Positions 34,904-43,815 of a stretch of DNA of 64,000 nt are shown piece after piece. The translations under genes were made by a program, and so were the position numbers. The notes beneath the pieces were generated by a model. It saw only the letters and a list, made by a program, of their open reading frames with translations, ran no database searches and was not told the origin of the DNA. Source of the DNA: an uncultured Rikenellaceae bacterium (GTDB lineage Bacteria; Bacteroidota; Bacteroidia; Bacteroidales; Rikenellaceae); the NCBI GenBank assembly GCA_949287525.1, contig CASEGL010000001.1:186001-250000 (forward strand). The letters run 5' to 3'. The stretch's first letter is position 1, and each line of letters starts with the position of its first letter.

Positions 34904-36625
34904 CTACTCGACCGGTGCCTCCAGCACCTTCTTGTAGAGGTCGATGTCGCCGCAGCAGGAGTTGCGTACGAACTCGGCAGCCGCCTTGTTCTGCGCCTGC
35001 GCATATTTGATGTAGGTCTGAGCCGGAACCACATACTCCTCGCACTCGCCTGCCTGACGCAGCAGCAGGTGCGACAGCACGATGTGACCGGTCATCTCCA
35101 CCAGACGACGGGCGTGGAACTCGATCTGTTCGCCGTCGCCGGCCGTAACCGTGGCGATCGTCTGCTCGTACTCCTCACGCATGGCGACGAGCTTGTCGAG
35201 CCAGTGTTTCATCTCGGCCGGACGCTCGATGGCCTCATACTCCTTGATCTGGGCGAGGAAGGTACCCGTGGTCACGTGGCGGATGGCTGCCACAACCTGC
35301 AGCTGGGTGGTACCCTCGTAGATGTTCGTGATACGGGCATCGCGGAAGATGCGCTCCACGGGATAGTCCTTCATGTAGCCCGAACCGCCCAGGATCTGGA
35401 TGGCGTCGTAGGCCAGCTGGTTGGCATACTCGCTGGCGAACATCTTGCACAGCGGCGTGAAGGCGTCGGCCAGTTTGTTGAAGGCCTTCATCTCGCTCTT
35501 CTCCTCGGAGGTCAGCGGACGCTCCTTGCCGATCTCGGCCCAGCACTTGTAGATCTCCACGAAACGGGCGGTCTCATAGAGCATCGCACGCGAAGCGGAG
35601 AGTTTGGCCTTCATGTTGGTGAGCATCTCGAAGATGGCCGGGAACTGGATGATCGGCTTGCCGAACTGCTGACGCTCGTTGGCGTACTTGAGCGCCTCGC
35701 GGTAGGCGGCCTCGCAGAGACCCGTACCCTGAGCGCCGATACCCAGACGGGCGGCGTTCATCAGCGACATCACGTATTTGATAAGACCCATCTTGCGGTC
35801 GCCGACCAGCTCGGCCGGAGCGTTGGTATAGACCAGCTCGCAGGTGGGCGAACCCTTGATACCGAGTTTGTTCTCGATGCGGCGCACCTTCACGCCGCCG
35901 TCGCGACGGTCATAGACGAACATCGACAGACCGCGGCCGTCTTTGGTACCCTCCTCCGAACGGGCCAGCACGAGCGAGATGTCGCCGTCACCGTTGGTGA
36001 TGAAACGTTTCACGCCGTTGAGCAGCCACTTGCCGCTCTTCTCGTCGTAGTGAGCCTTGAGCATCACAGCCTGCAGGTCGGAACCGGCATCCGGCTCGGT
36101 CAGCGCCATGGCACACGTTGCGCCGCGCGAAACGAGCGGCAGGTATTTCTGTTTGATCTCCTCGCTGGCAAACTCGTTGATCGTCTCGGCGCAGTCCTGC
36201 AGACCCCAGATGTTCTCGAAGCCGGCATCGCCGCGGGCCACCATCTCGTTGGCCATCACGAAGCAGATGAGCGACATGTTCAGACCTTCGTATTTGCGGG
36301 GCAGGTGAATACCGCCCAGGCCGGCCTTGCGGATCGCGTCGAGGTTGGCCTGCGTGCCGCGGGCATAGACCACATGGTCGTCCACCACCTTCGGGCCTTC
36401 CTTGTCCACATCCTCGGCGTTGGCGGCGATCACATTGGCGCAGATGTCGCCCGTGATCTCCAGCACGCGGCGGTAGCTGTCCATGGCGTCCTCGAAATCG
36501 GCCGGCGCATAGTCGTAGAGATCCTTCTCCGCGAAGTTCTTCTCGCGCAGCTCCACGATCTTCTTCATCAGCGGATGGTTCAGCTGGAACTGCAGGTCTT
36601 TATTATCTAAAAAAAAGTTTCCCAT
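34904..36625 (-). CDS. Acyl-CoA dehydrogenase (long form with C-terminal extension)
   Basis: A 573-aa FAD-dependent acyl-CoA dehydrogenase. MALTEPDAGSDLQ and the substrate/FAD segment KRFITNGDGD are in the middle domain. YMKDYPVERIFRDARITNIYEGTT-type sequence marks the C-terminal flavin domain, and about 150 additional residues follow (HVTTGTFLAQIKEYEAIERP onward), as in the Bacteroidetes acyl-CoA dehydrogenase C-terminal domain family. It follows etfA by 63 nt and closes an etfB-etfA-dehydrogenase operon, so electrons pass to the encoded flavoprotein. Chain-length preference cannot be judged. The ATG at 36625 gives the normal start MGNFFLDNKDLQF. Confidence 0.93.
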   Translation of the reverse strand: MGNFFLDNKDLQFQLNHPLMKKIVELREKNFAEKDLYDYAPADFEDAMDSYRRVLEITGDICANVIAANAEDVDKEGPKVVDDHVVYARGTQANLDAIRKAGLGGIHLPRKYEGLNMSLICFVMANEMVARGDAGFENIWGLQDCAETINEFASEEIKQKYLPLVSRGATCAMALTEPDAGSDLQAVMLKAHYDEKSGKWLLNGVKRFITNGDGDISLVLARSEEGTKDGRGLSMFVYDRRDGGVKVRRIENKLGIKGSPTCELVYTNAPAELVGDRKMGLIKYVMSLMNAARLGIGAQGTGLCEAAYREALKYANERQQFGKPIIQFPAIFEMLTNMKAKLSASRAMLYETARFVEIYKCWAEIGKERPLTSEEKSEMKAFNKLADAFTPLCKMFASEYANQLAYDAIQILGGSGYMKDYPVERIFRDARITNIYEGTTQLQVVAAIRHVTTGTFLAQIKEYEAIERPAEMKHWLDKLVAMREEYEQTIATVTAGDGEQIEFHARRLVEMTGHIVLSHLLLRQAGECEEYVVPAQTYIKYAQAQNKAAAEFVRNSCCGDIDLYKKVLEAPVE

Positions 36626-36688
36626 ATCCTGTGTATGTTTCGGCGGTTCCGATCGGGGCGGTCGCCCGCCCGATCGCATCCACGGTTC

Positions 36689-37708
36689 CTATTTGGAATT
36701 CTGTTTGTAGAATTTGATCATCTTGGGAATGATCTCCATCGCGTCGCCCGTGATGACATAGTCGGCGAACTTGTTGATCGGCGCCTCCGGATCGGTGTTG
36801 ATGGCGATCACCATCGACGACTGGTCCATGCCGGCCGTGTGCTGGATCTGACCCGAAATGCCGCAGGCGATGTAGAGTTTCGGACGAACCGTCACACCCG
36901 TCTGACCGATCTGGCGGGCATGCTCGGTGAAACCGGCATCCACGGCAGCACGCGAAGCGCCCACCTCGCCGCCGAGCAGGTCGGCCAGCTCGTGCAGCAG
37001 ACGGAAGTTCTCCTTGCTGCCCATACCGTAACCGCCGGCCACGATGACAGGCGAGTTCTTGATGTCGATGCCCTTCTCCTCGATGTGGCGGTCGATGATC
37101 TTCACCACCAGGTCGGTATCCTTCACGAATTTGGCCGCGTCGATGCGGATCACCTCGGTGGCCTTCGGCGTCGGCAGCTCGGCCTTGCGCATCACGCCCT
37201 CGCGCACGGTAGCCATTTGGGGACGGTGGTCGGGATTGACGATCGTCGCGATGATGTTGCCGCCGAATGCGGGACGGATCTGATACAGCAGGTTCTGGTA
37301 AGCCTGTTTCGTCTTGGCGTCCTCATAGTCGCCGATCACGAGGCTCGTACAGTCGGCCGTCAGACCGCTGTGGAGCGTCGAGGATACGCGGGGTGCGAGG
37401 TCGCGACCCACGGGCGTGGCGCCGAAGAGGGCGATCTGGGGTTTCTCCTGCTCGAAGATGCCGCACACGATGGCCGTGTGGGGCAGCGTGCGGTAGGGGG
37501 CCAGTTCGGCATCGTCGGCTACCCACAGCGTGTCGGCGCCGTAACGGCCGGCGATCTTGTCCATTCCTTCGAGACCGTGTCCGATGGCGAGCGCCTCGAG
37601 TTTGCAGCCCAGACGGTCGGCCAGTTCGCGTCCCTTGGTGAGAAGTTCGAGGCTGACGTCGGCAACCTGTCCTCCTTCTGTCTCTATATATACGAATACG
37701 TTATTCAT
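36689..37708 (-). CDS. etfA: Electron transfer flavoprotein subunit alpha
   Basis: A 339-aa EtfA. The C-terminal FAD-binding domain has GASRAAVDAGF and the signature YIACGISGQIQHTAGM followed by IAINTDPEAPI; the N-terminal domain pairs with EtfB. It lies 17 nt after etfB and 63 nt before the dehydrogenase gene, making one operon. The partner EtfB is of the type seen in clostridial electron-bifurcating complexes, so this pair may do more than simple electron shuttling (inference). Confidence 0.95.
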   Translation of the reverse strand: MNNVFVYIETEGGQVADVSLELLTKGRELADRLGCKLEALAIGHGLEGMDKIAGRYGADTLWVADDAELAPYRTLPHTAIVCGIFEQEKPQIALFGATPVGRDLAPRVSSTLHSGLTADCTSLVIGDYEDAKTKQAYQNLLYQIRPAFGGNIIATIVNPDHRPQMATVREGVMRKAELPTPKATEVIRIDAAKFVKDTDLVVKIIDRHIEEKGIDIKNSPVIVAGGYGMGSKENFRLLHELADLLGGEVGASRAAVDAGFTEHARQIGQTGVTVRPKLYIACGISGQIQHTAGMDQSSMVIAINTDPEAPINKFADYVITGDAMEIIPKMIKFYKQNSK

Positions 37709-37725
37709 CTCTGTTTCTCCTCCTC

Positions 37726-38601
37726 TTAACCGAGCGTGTGGCTGGCAATAAGTTCGACCATCAAAGAATTAATGTCATTGTCCGATGCGGTGAGCCGGCG
37801 CGATTCCTTGGCCTGGAATACCACGTTCTCGATCTGTTTCACCTTCGTCGGCGAACCGGCCATACCCAACTGCTGGGGATCGGCGTCGATGTCGCCCACG
37901 TTCCACTCCGTGATCTTCAGGTACTCGCGGCTCTCGTACAGCGACAGGTAGTCGTCGCCGGCCTCCTGAATCTCGCTGCGCGTCTTGGCGTGTTTGTACT
38001 TCATCACCCGTTTGGCGTTCTGCGGACGGCACTCGGGAGCCGACTCGTTCACGGTCATCAGCATGGGCAGCGGAGCGGACACCGTCTCCACGCCGCGCTC
38101 CAGACGACGGCGGATGACGATCTGCTTCTCGTCCAGAGAAAGGATCTGCTCGGCATAGGTCACCTGCGGCAGGCCGAGTTTCTCGGCTACCTGCGGACCC
38201 ACCTGCGCCGTATCGCCGTCGATGGCCTGACGGCCTGCCACGATGATGTCGGGCTTGATCTCGGCCAGCGCACGCGAGAGCGCATAGGACGTAGCCAGCG
38301 TATCGGCACCTGCAAACGCACGGTCGGTCAGCAGATAACCGCCGTCGGCTCCGCGGAACATGGCGTCGCGGATGATGTCGGCGGCACGCAGCGGACCCAT
38401 CGTCAGAATATGAACCGTACTGCCGGGGCAGAGGTCTTTTATGGTCAGCGCCTGCTCGAGCGCGTTCAGGTCTTCGGGGTTGAATATCGCCGGCAGAGCC
38501 GCACGGTTCACGGTTCCGTCCGCTTTCATAGCGTCCTTACCCACGTTGCGGGTATCGGGAACCTGCTTGGCGAGTACAACTACTTTCAGCTGTTTTCCCA
38601 T
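37726..38601 (-). CDS. etfB: Electron transfer flavoprotein subunit beta
   Basis: A 291-aa EtfB. The start KVVVLAKQVPDT and the nucleotide region VAGRQAIDGDTAQVGP (about residues 125-142) are characteristic. That second motif is the form found in EtfB proteins of clostridial butyryl-CoA dehydrogenase complexes and differs from the GKQAIDDD form of mitochondrial-type EtfB. The ATG at 38601 is chosen because family members start at MGKQLKVVV; a longer frame to 38838 includes low-complexity basic sequence. It is first in the operon; a TACATTTG box at 38809-38816 would give a ~200-nt leader. Confidence 0.93.
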   Translation of the reverse strand: MGKQLKVVVLAKQVPDTRNVGKDAMKADGTVNRAALPAIFNPEDLNALEQALTIKDLCPGSTVHILTMGPLRAADIIRDAMFRGADGGYLLTDRAFAGADTLATSYALSRALAEIKPDIIVAGRQAIDGDTAQVGPQVAEKLGLPQVTYAEQILSLDEKQIVIRRRLERGVETVSAPLPMLMTVNESAPECRPQNAKRVMKYKHAKTRSEIQEAGDDYLSLYESREYLKITEWNVGDIDADPQQLGMAGSPTKVKQIENVVFQAKESRRLTASDNDINSLMVELIASHTLG

Positions 38602-38997
38602 TGGTTTAGATTTATGTTTTAGCAATTCAGGCACCGAAGGTCGCAACCGCCGCTGCCGCTTATTTTCCTGTTTCTTCCGGTTCGCCGCCCGCCGGCCGCG
38701 AACCGCACGAACCCCCTCGGCCGCACAATCCGCAAACGGTTGGTTGTCATGCCGCTGAAAGCGGGCATCGTCACGACCGGACTTATTTCTCCAAAATGGA
38801 ATATGTCGCAAATGTACATTTTTTCCGCGAACGGACATGCGTTTGCGTCGTTTTTTCCAGCACCCTCCGATCGGTTTTCCGCTGTCGCACCGACACTTCC
38901 GAAGCCGGCCGGCACTCCCCGTCCGGAGCGAAAAGCCGCCCGAACAGTCTATTGTACGGAGATAATTACTACCTTAGCACGTTGAAACAGGAGGAGA
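38602..38997. other. Divergent intergenic region between etfB and the TPR gene (396 nt)
   Basis: No gene seen. Contains a TACATTTG box on the minus strand (38809-38816) that could drive etfB with a long leader, and a TACCTTAG box (38970-38977) for the TPR gene. No further conserved structure was recognised. Confidence 0.55.
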
Positions 38998-41004
38998 ATG
39001 CGCACATTCGTCTTAACCATATTGCTTCTGCTGGGTGCGGCATCCGCCTGCGTTCATGCCCAGGTCAATAAACGCTACTTCGTATGGGTGGGGCGCGACA
39101 TGGTGATGGAGAACCGTTACCGCGAGGCAATCGAGACGCTCAACATCCTCCTGCGCGCCGATCCCGAAGCCTATGAAGGCTACTTCTGGCGGGGCATCGC
39201 CAAATACAACCTCGACGATCTGCTCGGCGCCGAACGCGACTTCACCATCACGCTCGCCAAGAATCCGGTCTACACGATGGCCTACCAGTTCCGCGCGCTC
39301 ACCCGCTCGCGGATGGGCAACTACGACGACGCCATGAAGGATTTCCAGGAGGCGATCGACCTGCGCCCCGACTACCCCGCCCCCTACTACAGCCGCGGCG
39401 TGGCCAACATCCTCACACAGAAATATGCCGAAGCGGTGGCCGATTTCGACATGTACCTCCGCTTCAACTCCCGCGATGCGGACGGCTACGCCAACCGCGG
39501 CATGGCCTACCTCAACCTGCGCGACACGACGGCCGCCTATGCCGACTTCGAACGCGCCATCCGCACCAACCGCGAATATCCGCGCGGCTACCTGGAACGG
39601 GGTGCGCTCTACATGGCCCAGCAGCGCTACGACGAGGCGCTGGCCGACTTCGACCGGGCCGTGGCGTGCGACACGACCTACACCGCCGCCTATTTCAACC
39701 GGGCGCTGGCCCACTACCAGAAACACCAGCTGCGCGAGGCGCTGGCCGACTTCGACAAAGTGCTGGAACTCGACCCGACCAGTTCGGTCACCTATTTCAA
39801 CCGCGCCCTGCTCCGCACCGAAGTCGGCGACTACAATCGGGCATTGGAGGATTACGACAATGTGGCACTCTATTCGCCTGGCAACGTAATGGTCTATTAC
39901 AACCGGGCCGGCCTCTATGCCCAGCTGGGCGACTTCCAGGCGGCAAAAGCAGACTACGACCGCGCCATCGAACGGTATCCCGACTTTGCCAACGCCTATC
40001 TGGGGCGTGCGGCCGTACGGTTCATGCTGCGCGACACGAAAGGCGCCGAAGCGGACCGCCGGACCGCCGAACGGAAAATTGCCGAATACCGCTCGCGGCT
40101 GACGGAGAGCGGCGGCGAAAGTTCCTATGCCGACACGGCGCGCCGTTTCGACCGGCTGCTCTCCTTCGAGACAAACCTTTCGGAGGCATCGCTCCGCAAT
40201 GCCGTGGCCGGCAGCGAGCAGATCGCCCTGCGCCCGCTCTACAAATTCACGCTGCGCAATACGCAGGAACCCCTCTTCGGACTCCAGTCCGTCTACAACA
40301 CCTACGGGCTGGAAGAACTGCTCGCCTCGCTCGGCAACGACAAAGTGGCCTTCTCCTGCACGGACACCGACCTGCCGGCCGACGAACTGCTCCGCCAGCA
40401 GGCCGCAGCCGACACCGGCAGCCGTCCCGAAACCGACTGGAAGACGCATTTCCTGAACAGCATCACGCAGCTGCTGCTGAAACAATACACGAACGCCATG
40501 ACAGCTGCCTCGGCAGCCATCGCGCTGGAGCCGCAGAATCCGTATCTCTACCTGAACCGGAGTGCGATCCAGGCCGAGATGACCGACTTCATCTCCTCGA
40601 TGGACAGCGAATATTCGCACCTCTCGCTGGAGAGCGACCGCTCGGCGCGCATGCGCGAGGCCTCACGGACCTACAACTACGACGAAGCGATCGCCGACCT
40701 GAACAAGGCGGCCAAACTGGCTCCCGAACTGCCGCAGATCTACTACAACAGGGGCAACCTGCTGGCGCTTTCGGGGCGCTTTCCGGAAGCCTTCGCCGAT
40801 TATTCGCAGGCGATCCGGCTCGATCCGCTCTTTGCGGAGGCCTACTTCAACCGCGGCCTCGTCCAGATCTACATGAAAGACACCCGCAAGGGACTGCTCG
40901 ACATCAGCAAGGCAGGAGAACTGGGCGTTTCGGAAGCCTACACCGTACTGAAGCTCTACGGCGGCGGAGCGGATCCATCCGCCACCCATGATGAAACCGA
41001 ATAA
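38998..41004 (+). CDS. Exported tetratricopeptide-repeat protein
   Basis: A 668-aa protein with a signal sequence (MRTFVLTILLLLGAASACVHAQ), cut after AHAQ-type residues or possibly lipidated at Cys18. About eleven TPR units follow, for example GYFWRGIAKYNLDDLLGAERDF, YYSRGVANILTQKYAEAVADF and AYFNRALAHYQKHQLREALADF. A non-TPR stretch lies at about 370-470, then three more repeats. TPR arrays scaffold protein complexes; location is probably periplasmic. A GGAGGAG ribosome site precedes the ATG. It is followed after 26 nt by the MFS gene, suggesting co-transcription. Confidence 0.85.
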   Translation: MRTFVLTILLLLGAASACVHAQVNKRYFVWVGRDMVMENRYREAIETLNILLRADPEAYEGYFWRGIAKYNLDDLLGAERDFTITLAKNPVYTMAYQFRALTRSRMGNYDDAMKDFQEAIDLRPDYPAPYYSRGVANILTQKYAEAVADFDMYLRFNSRDADGYANRGMAYLNLRDTTAAYADFERAIRTNREYPRGYLERGALYMAQQRYDEALADFDRAVACDTTYTAAYFNRALAHYQKHQLREALADFDKVLELDPTSSVTYFNRALLRTEVGDYNRALEDYDNVALYSPGNVMVYYNRAGLYAQLGDFQAAKADYDRAIERYPDFANAYLGRAAVRFMLRDTKGAEADRRTAERKIAEYRSRLTESGGESSYADTARRFDRLLSFETNLSEASLRNAVAGSEQIALRPLYKFTLRNTQEPLFGLQSVYNTYGLEELLASLGNDKVAFSCTDTDLPADELLRQQAAADTGSRPETDWKTHFLNSITQLLLKQYTNAMTAASAAIALEPQNPYLYLNRSAIQAEMTDFISSMDSEYSHLSLESDRSARMREASRTYNYDEAIADLNKAAKLAPELPQIYYNRGNLLALSGRFPEAFADYSQAIRLDPLFAEAYFNRGLVQIYMKDTRKGLLDISKAGELGVSEAYTVLKLYGGGADPSATHDETE

Positions 41005-41030
41005 TTTATCGAACACTAATTACATAAACA

Positions 41031-42458
41031 ATGACTCAGGCAATTCAAAGAAAACTGAACGACTCGGGCGTGGCCCGATGGACGGCCCTGATCCTCATCG
41101 CACTGATGATGTTCTTCGCCTACATGTTTGTGGACGTCATGTCGCCCCTGCAAACCCTCATCGAATCCCAGCGCGGATGGACGCCGGACGTATTCGGCAC
41201 CTATGCCGCCTCGGAGTTCATTCTGAACGTCTGCGGCTTCCTGATCGTGGCCGGTATCATCCTAGACAAGATGGGTGTCCGCTTTACGGGTACCCTCTCC
41301 GCTTCGCTCATGGTAATCGGCGCATCCGTCAAATACCTGGCCATCAGCGACTGGTTCCAGGCTACCGCAATGAACGAATGGCTCAGCTCGTGGTGGGTTT
41401 CGATGCCCGGCAGCGCCAAACTCTCCTGCCTCGGCTTCATGATCTTCGGCTGCGGCTGCGAGATGGCCGGCATCACCGTATCGCGCGCCATTGCCAAATG
41501 GTTCGACGGCAAGGAGATGGCTCTGGCCATGGGTCTGGAGATGGCCATCGCCCGTCTGGGCGTATTCGCCGTACTGTCGCTCTCGCCGTGGCTGGCCGAC
41601 AAGTTCAACGGTTCGGTAGTAGCTCCGGTAGCCTTCTGCACGGTGCTGCTGCTGATCGGCCTCATCAACTTCATCGTCTTCTCGGTGATGGACAGCAAGC
41701 TCGACAAACAGATCGGCGCAACCGCCGCCCAGTCTTCGGACGAGGACAAGTTCAAGGCCAGCGACATCAAGTACATCTTCCAGAGCAAGATGTTCTGGCT
41801 CATCGCCCTGCTCTGCGTACTCTACTACTCGGCCATCTTCCCCTTCCAGCGCTATGCGACCAACTTCCTCGAATCGACCCTGCAGGTATCGACCGCCGAG
41901 GCTGCCAACCTGTTCCGCTGGTTCCCCATCCTGGCGATGATCCTCACGCCGGTGCTGGGTTCGTTCATCGACTATAAGGGCAAGGGCGCCTCGATGCTGC
42001 TCTACGGTGCGCTGATCATGATCGTCTGCCACCTCTCCTACGCCTTCCTGCTGCCGCTCTACCCCGAAAAATGGTTCGCCCTGCTGATTACGGTCGTATT
42101 GGGCGTATCATTCTCGCTGGTTCCGGCCGCCCTGTGGCCCAGCGTGCCGAAGGTGATCGACGGAAAGATTCTGGGCAGTGCCTACTCGCTGATCTTCTGG
42201 GTACAGAACGTGGGTCTGTGCTTCGTGCCGAAGATCATCGGCAACGTCCTCAACGCCACCAACCCCGGCGTGGCCGAGGCCCGTGCCGCCGCCATGGCCG
42301 AAGGCCTTTCGGGCACCCAGCTGCCGGCCTACGACTACACCGTGCCGATGGTGATCTTCGCCTCCTTCGGCGTGGTTGCCTTCCTGCTCGGCATCTGGCT
42401 GAAACGCGAAGACAAGGTCAAAGGCTACGGCCTGGAACTCCCGAACGTGAAGAAATAA
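41031..42458 (+). CDS. Major facilitator superfamily transporter (MFSD1-like)
   Basis: A 475-aa inner-membrane protein with 12 hydrophobic segments (for example ALILIALMMFFAYMFVDVM, FLIVAGIILDKMGVRF, ALLCVLYYSAIFPFQRY, VPMVIFASFGVVAFLLGIW). The loop motif DKMGVRFTG after segment 2 is the MFS A-motif equivalent. The spacing and blocks such as FPFQRYATNFLE resemble the MFSD1-like group, whose animal members move dipeptides; the substrate here is unproven. Glycines and a charged loop (210-235) divide the two halves. A strong hairpin (42481-42513) closes the unit. Confidence 0.85.
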   Translation: MTQAIQRKLNDSGVARWTALILIALMMFFAYMFVDVMSPLQTLIESQRGWTPDVFGTYAASEFILNVCGFLIVAGIILDKMGVRFTGTLSASLMVIGASVKYLAISDWFQATAMNEWLSSWWVSMPGSAKLSCLGFMIFGCGCEMAGITVSRAIAKWFDGKEMALAMGLEMAIARLGVFAVLSLSPWLADKFNGSVVAPVAFCTVLLLIGLINFIVFSVMDSKLDKQIGATAAQSSDEDKFKASDIKYIFQSKMFWLIALLCVLYYSAIFPFQRYATNFLESTLQVSTAEAANLFRWFPILAMILTPVLGSFIDYKGKGASMLLYGALIMIVCHLSYAFLLPLYPEKWFALLITVVLGVSFSLVPAALWPSVPKVIDGKILGSAYSLIFWVQNVGLCFVPKIIGNVLNATNPGVAEARAAAMAEGLSGTQLPAYDYTVPMVIFASFGVVAFLLGIWLKREDKVKGYGLELPNVKK

Positions 42459-42480
42459 TTCCTCACCGAACCGACAACGG

Positions 42481-42513
42481 CGAACGCCGCTCCGATCATC
42501 GGGGCGGCGTTCG
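42481..42513 (+). terminator. Terminator after the MFS gene
   Basis: CGAACGCCGC / GCGGCGTTCG stem, extended by CCGAT/ATCGG, 22 nt after the stop. T-rich only weakly. Confidence 0.7.
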
Positions 42514-42551
42514 TCATATTGGCGGATGGTCTCCGCACGGAGCGGGCAACG

Positions 42552-43673
42552 CTATCGGGTCTTCTGCGAGAAGAACTTCGTCACGCGGTAGGTATAGGCT
42601 TCGTCACGCTTGCGGATGCGCCGCTGCCAGGTGCCGTAGAGGTAGCCCAGTCCGTAGCCGTAGAGCTGAATGAAGGAGGTCCACACGGCCAGCCAGCCGA
42701 TGCGGGCGCTGTGGTAGCGCTGCATGGCATCGACAAACCACAGCAGCATCAGGGCGCAGAACGGCAGATAGTACCACCACGGGCCATAAAGTACGGAGAA
42801 CAGGATGAGGAACGCTCCGCCCGCCGTGCCGATGCCGCCGTAGCGCCACAGCAGGGCGGCAGCCAGAAAGGCGATGGCCAGCAGCGGATTCCAGACAATG
42901 GCGGCCAGCGTCAGCGCGGCCGACCCGAGCGTAAAGAGCGCCGGCAGCATATAGACCGCCTTGCGCGAACGGGGGTGGCGGATATTGAGATTCACGCGCG
43001 CCGTGCCGAAGACGAAGACCTGCTTGAAAAAGAGCTTCATGCTGGTGCGCCGTTTGTGGCAGACGACTGCCTCGGGCAGGAAAAAGGCCCGGGCACCGGT
43101 GGCCACAACGCGCAGGCTGAAGTCGATGTCCTCGCCGATGCGCATGTCGCTGAAGCCGCCCACCCGCTCGAAGAGGCGGCGCGAGATGCCGAGGTTGAAG
43201 CTGCGCGGCGAGAAGCGGCCTATGCTGCGCCGGTTGCCGCGGATGCCGCCCGTGGTGAAGAGCGACGTCATGGAGTAGCTCACGGCCTTCTGCAGGGGGC
43301 TGAAGTCCTCACCGGCGCTGTCGGGGCCGCCGAAGAATTCGATGTTGCCGCCGGCCAGCGCATCGTACACCTTGGCGAAATAGTCGGCCGGCACGATGCA
43401 GTCCGAGTCCATAATGATGAAGAAGTCGCCCGAAGCGTGTGCCGCTCCGGTGTTGCGGGCGGCGGCGGGGCCGCCGTTGGGCTGCCATACATACCGGATC
43501 GAAAGCCGGTCGCGGTAGGCATCGGCCACCCCTTCGGAGGAGAGTTCCGGAGCGGAGCCGTCCTCGACGAGAACCACCTCGAAATCGGTACGCGTCTGCA
43601 GGGTCAGCGACGCGAGCAGCTCCTCGGTCTCCTGCGGACGGTTGTAAACGGGGATAATCAGCGATATATACAT
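42552..43673 (-). CDS. Family 2 glycosyltransferase with C-terminal membrane segments
   Basis: A 373-aa GT2 enzyme. The catalytic domain (1-240) begins MYISLIIPVYNRPQE and has LVEDGS, the DxD motif IIMDSDCIVP, and the acceptor/base block MRIGEDIDFSLRV (ED). Residues from about 255 form three to four membrane segments (LPALFTLGSAALTLAAIVW, LLAIAFLAAALLW, FLILFSVLYGPWWYYLPF), followed by a basic tail. It is likely membrane-anchored and acts in surface glycan synthesis. A full promoter lies at 43697-43728, so it is an independent unit. Substrate unknown. Confidence 0.88.
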   Translation of the reverse strand: MYISLIIPVYNRPQETEELLASLTLQTRTDFEVVLVEDGSAPELSSEGVADAYRDRLSIRYVWQPNGGPAAARNTGAAHASGDFFIIMDSDCIVPADYFAKVYDALAGGNIEFFGGPDSAGEDFSPLQKAVSYSMTSLFTTGGIRGNRRSIGRFSPRSFNLGISRRLFERVGGFSDMRIGEDIDFSLRVVATGARAFFLPEAVVCHKRRTSMKLFFKQVFVFGTARVNLNIRHPRSRKAVYMLPALFTLGSAALTLAAIVWNPLLAIAFLAAALLWRYGGIGTAGGAFLILFSVLYGPWWYYLPFCALMLLWFVDAMQRYHSARIGWLAVWTSFIQLYGYGLGYLYGTWQRRIRKRDEAYTYRVTKFFSQKTR

Positions 43674-43696
43674 ACGATTACCTGCTATGTCTGCCG

Positions 43697-43728
43697 CAAA
43701 GGTAACACGCGGAAGCGTTCGCGACAAA
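43697..43728 (-). promoter_or_regulatory. Promoter of the GT2 gene
   Basis: TACCTTTG (43697-43704) and TTTG (43725-43728) on the minus strand, 20-nt spacer, 24 nt upstream of the ATG. Confidence 0.8.
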
Positions 43729-43770
43729 CATTCTCCCGATCACCCCGACCTGCATCCAAAAGAAATATCG

Positions 43771-43778
43771 TATCTTTG
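43771..43778 (+). promoter_or_regulatory. -7 box upstream of ade
   Basis: TATCTTTG 38 nt before the adenine deaminase ATG. The region also lies near the divergent GT2 promoter. Confidence 0.6.
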
Positions 43779-43815
43779 GATAATTTGACATCCCCGGCAC
43801 GCAAACCGTCCCCCC

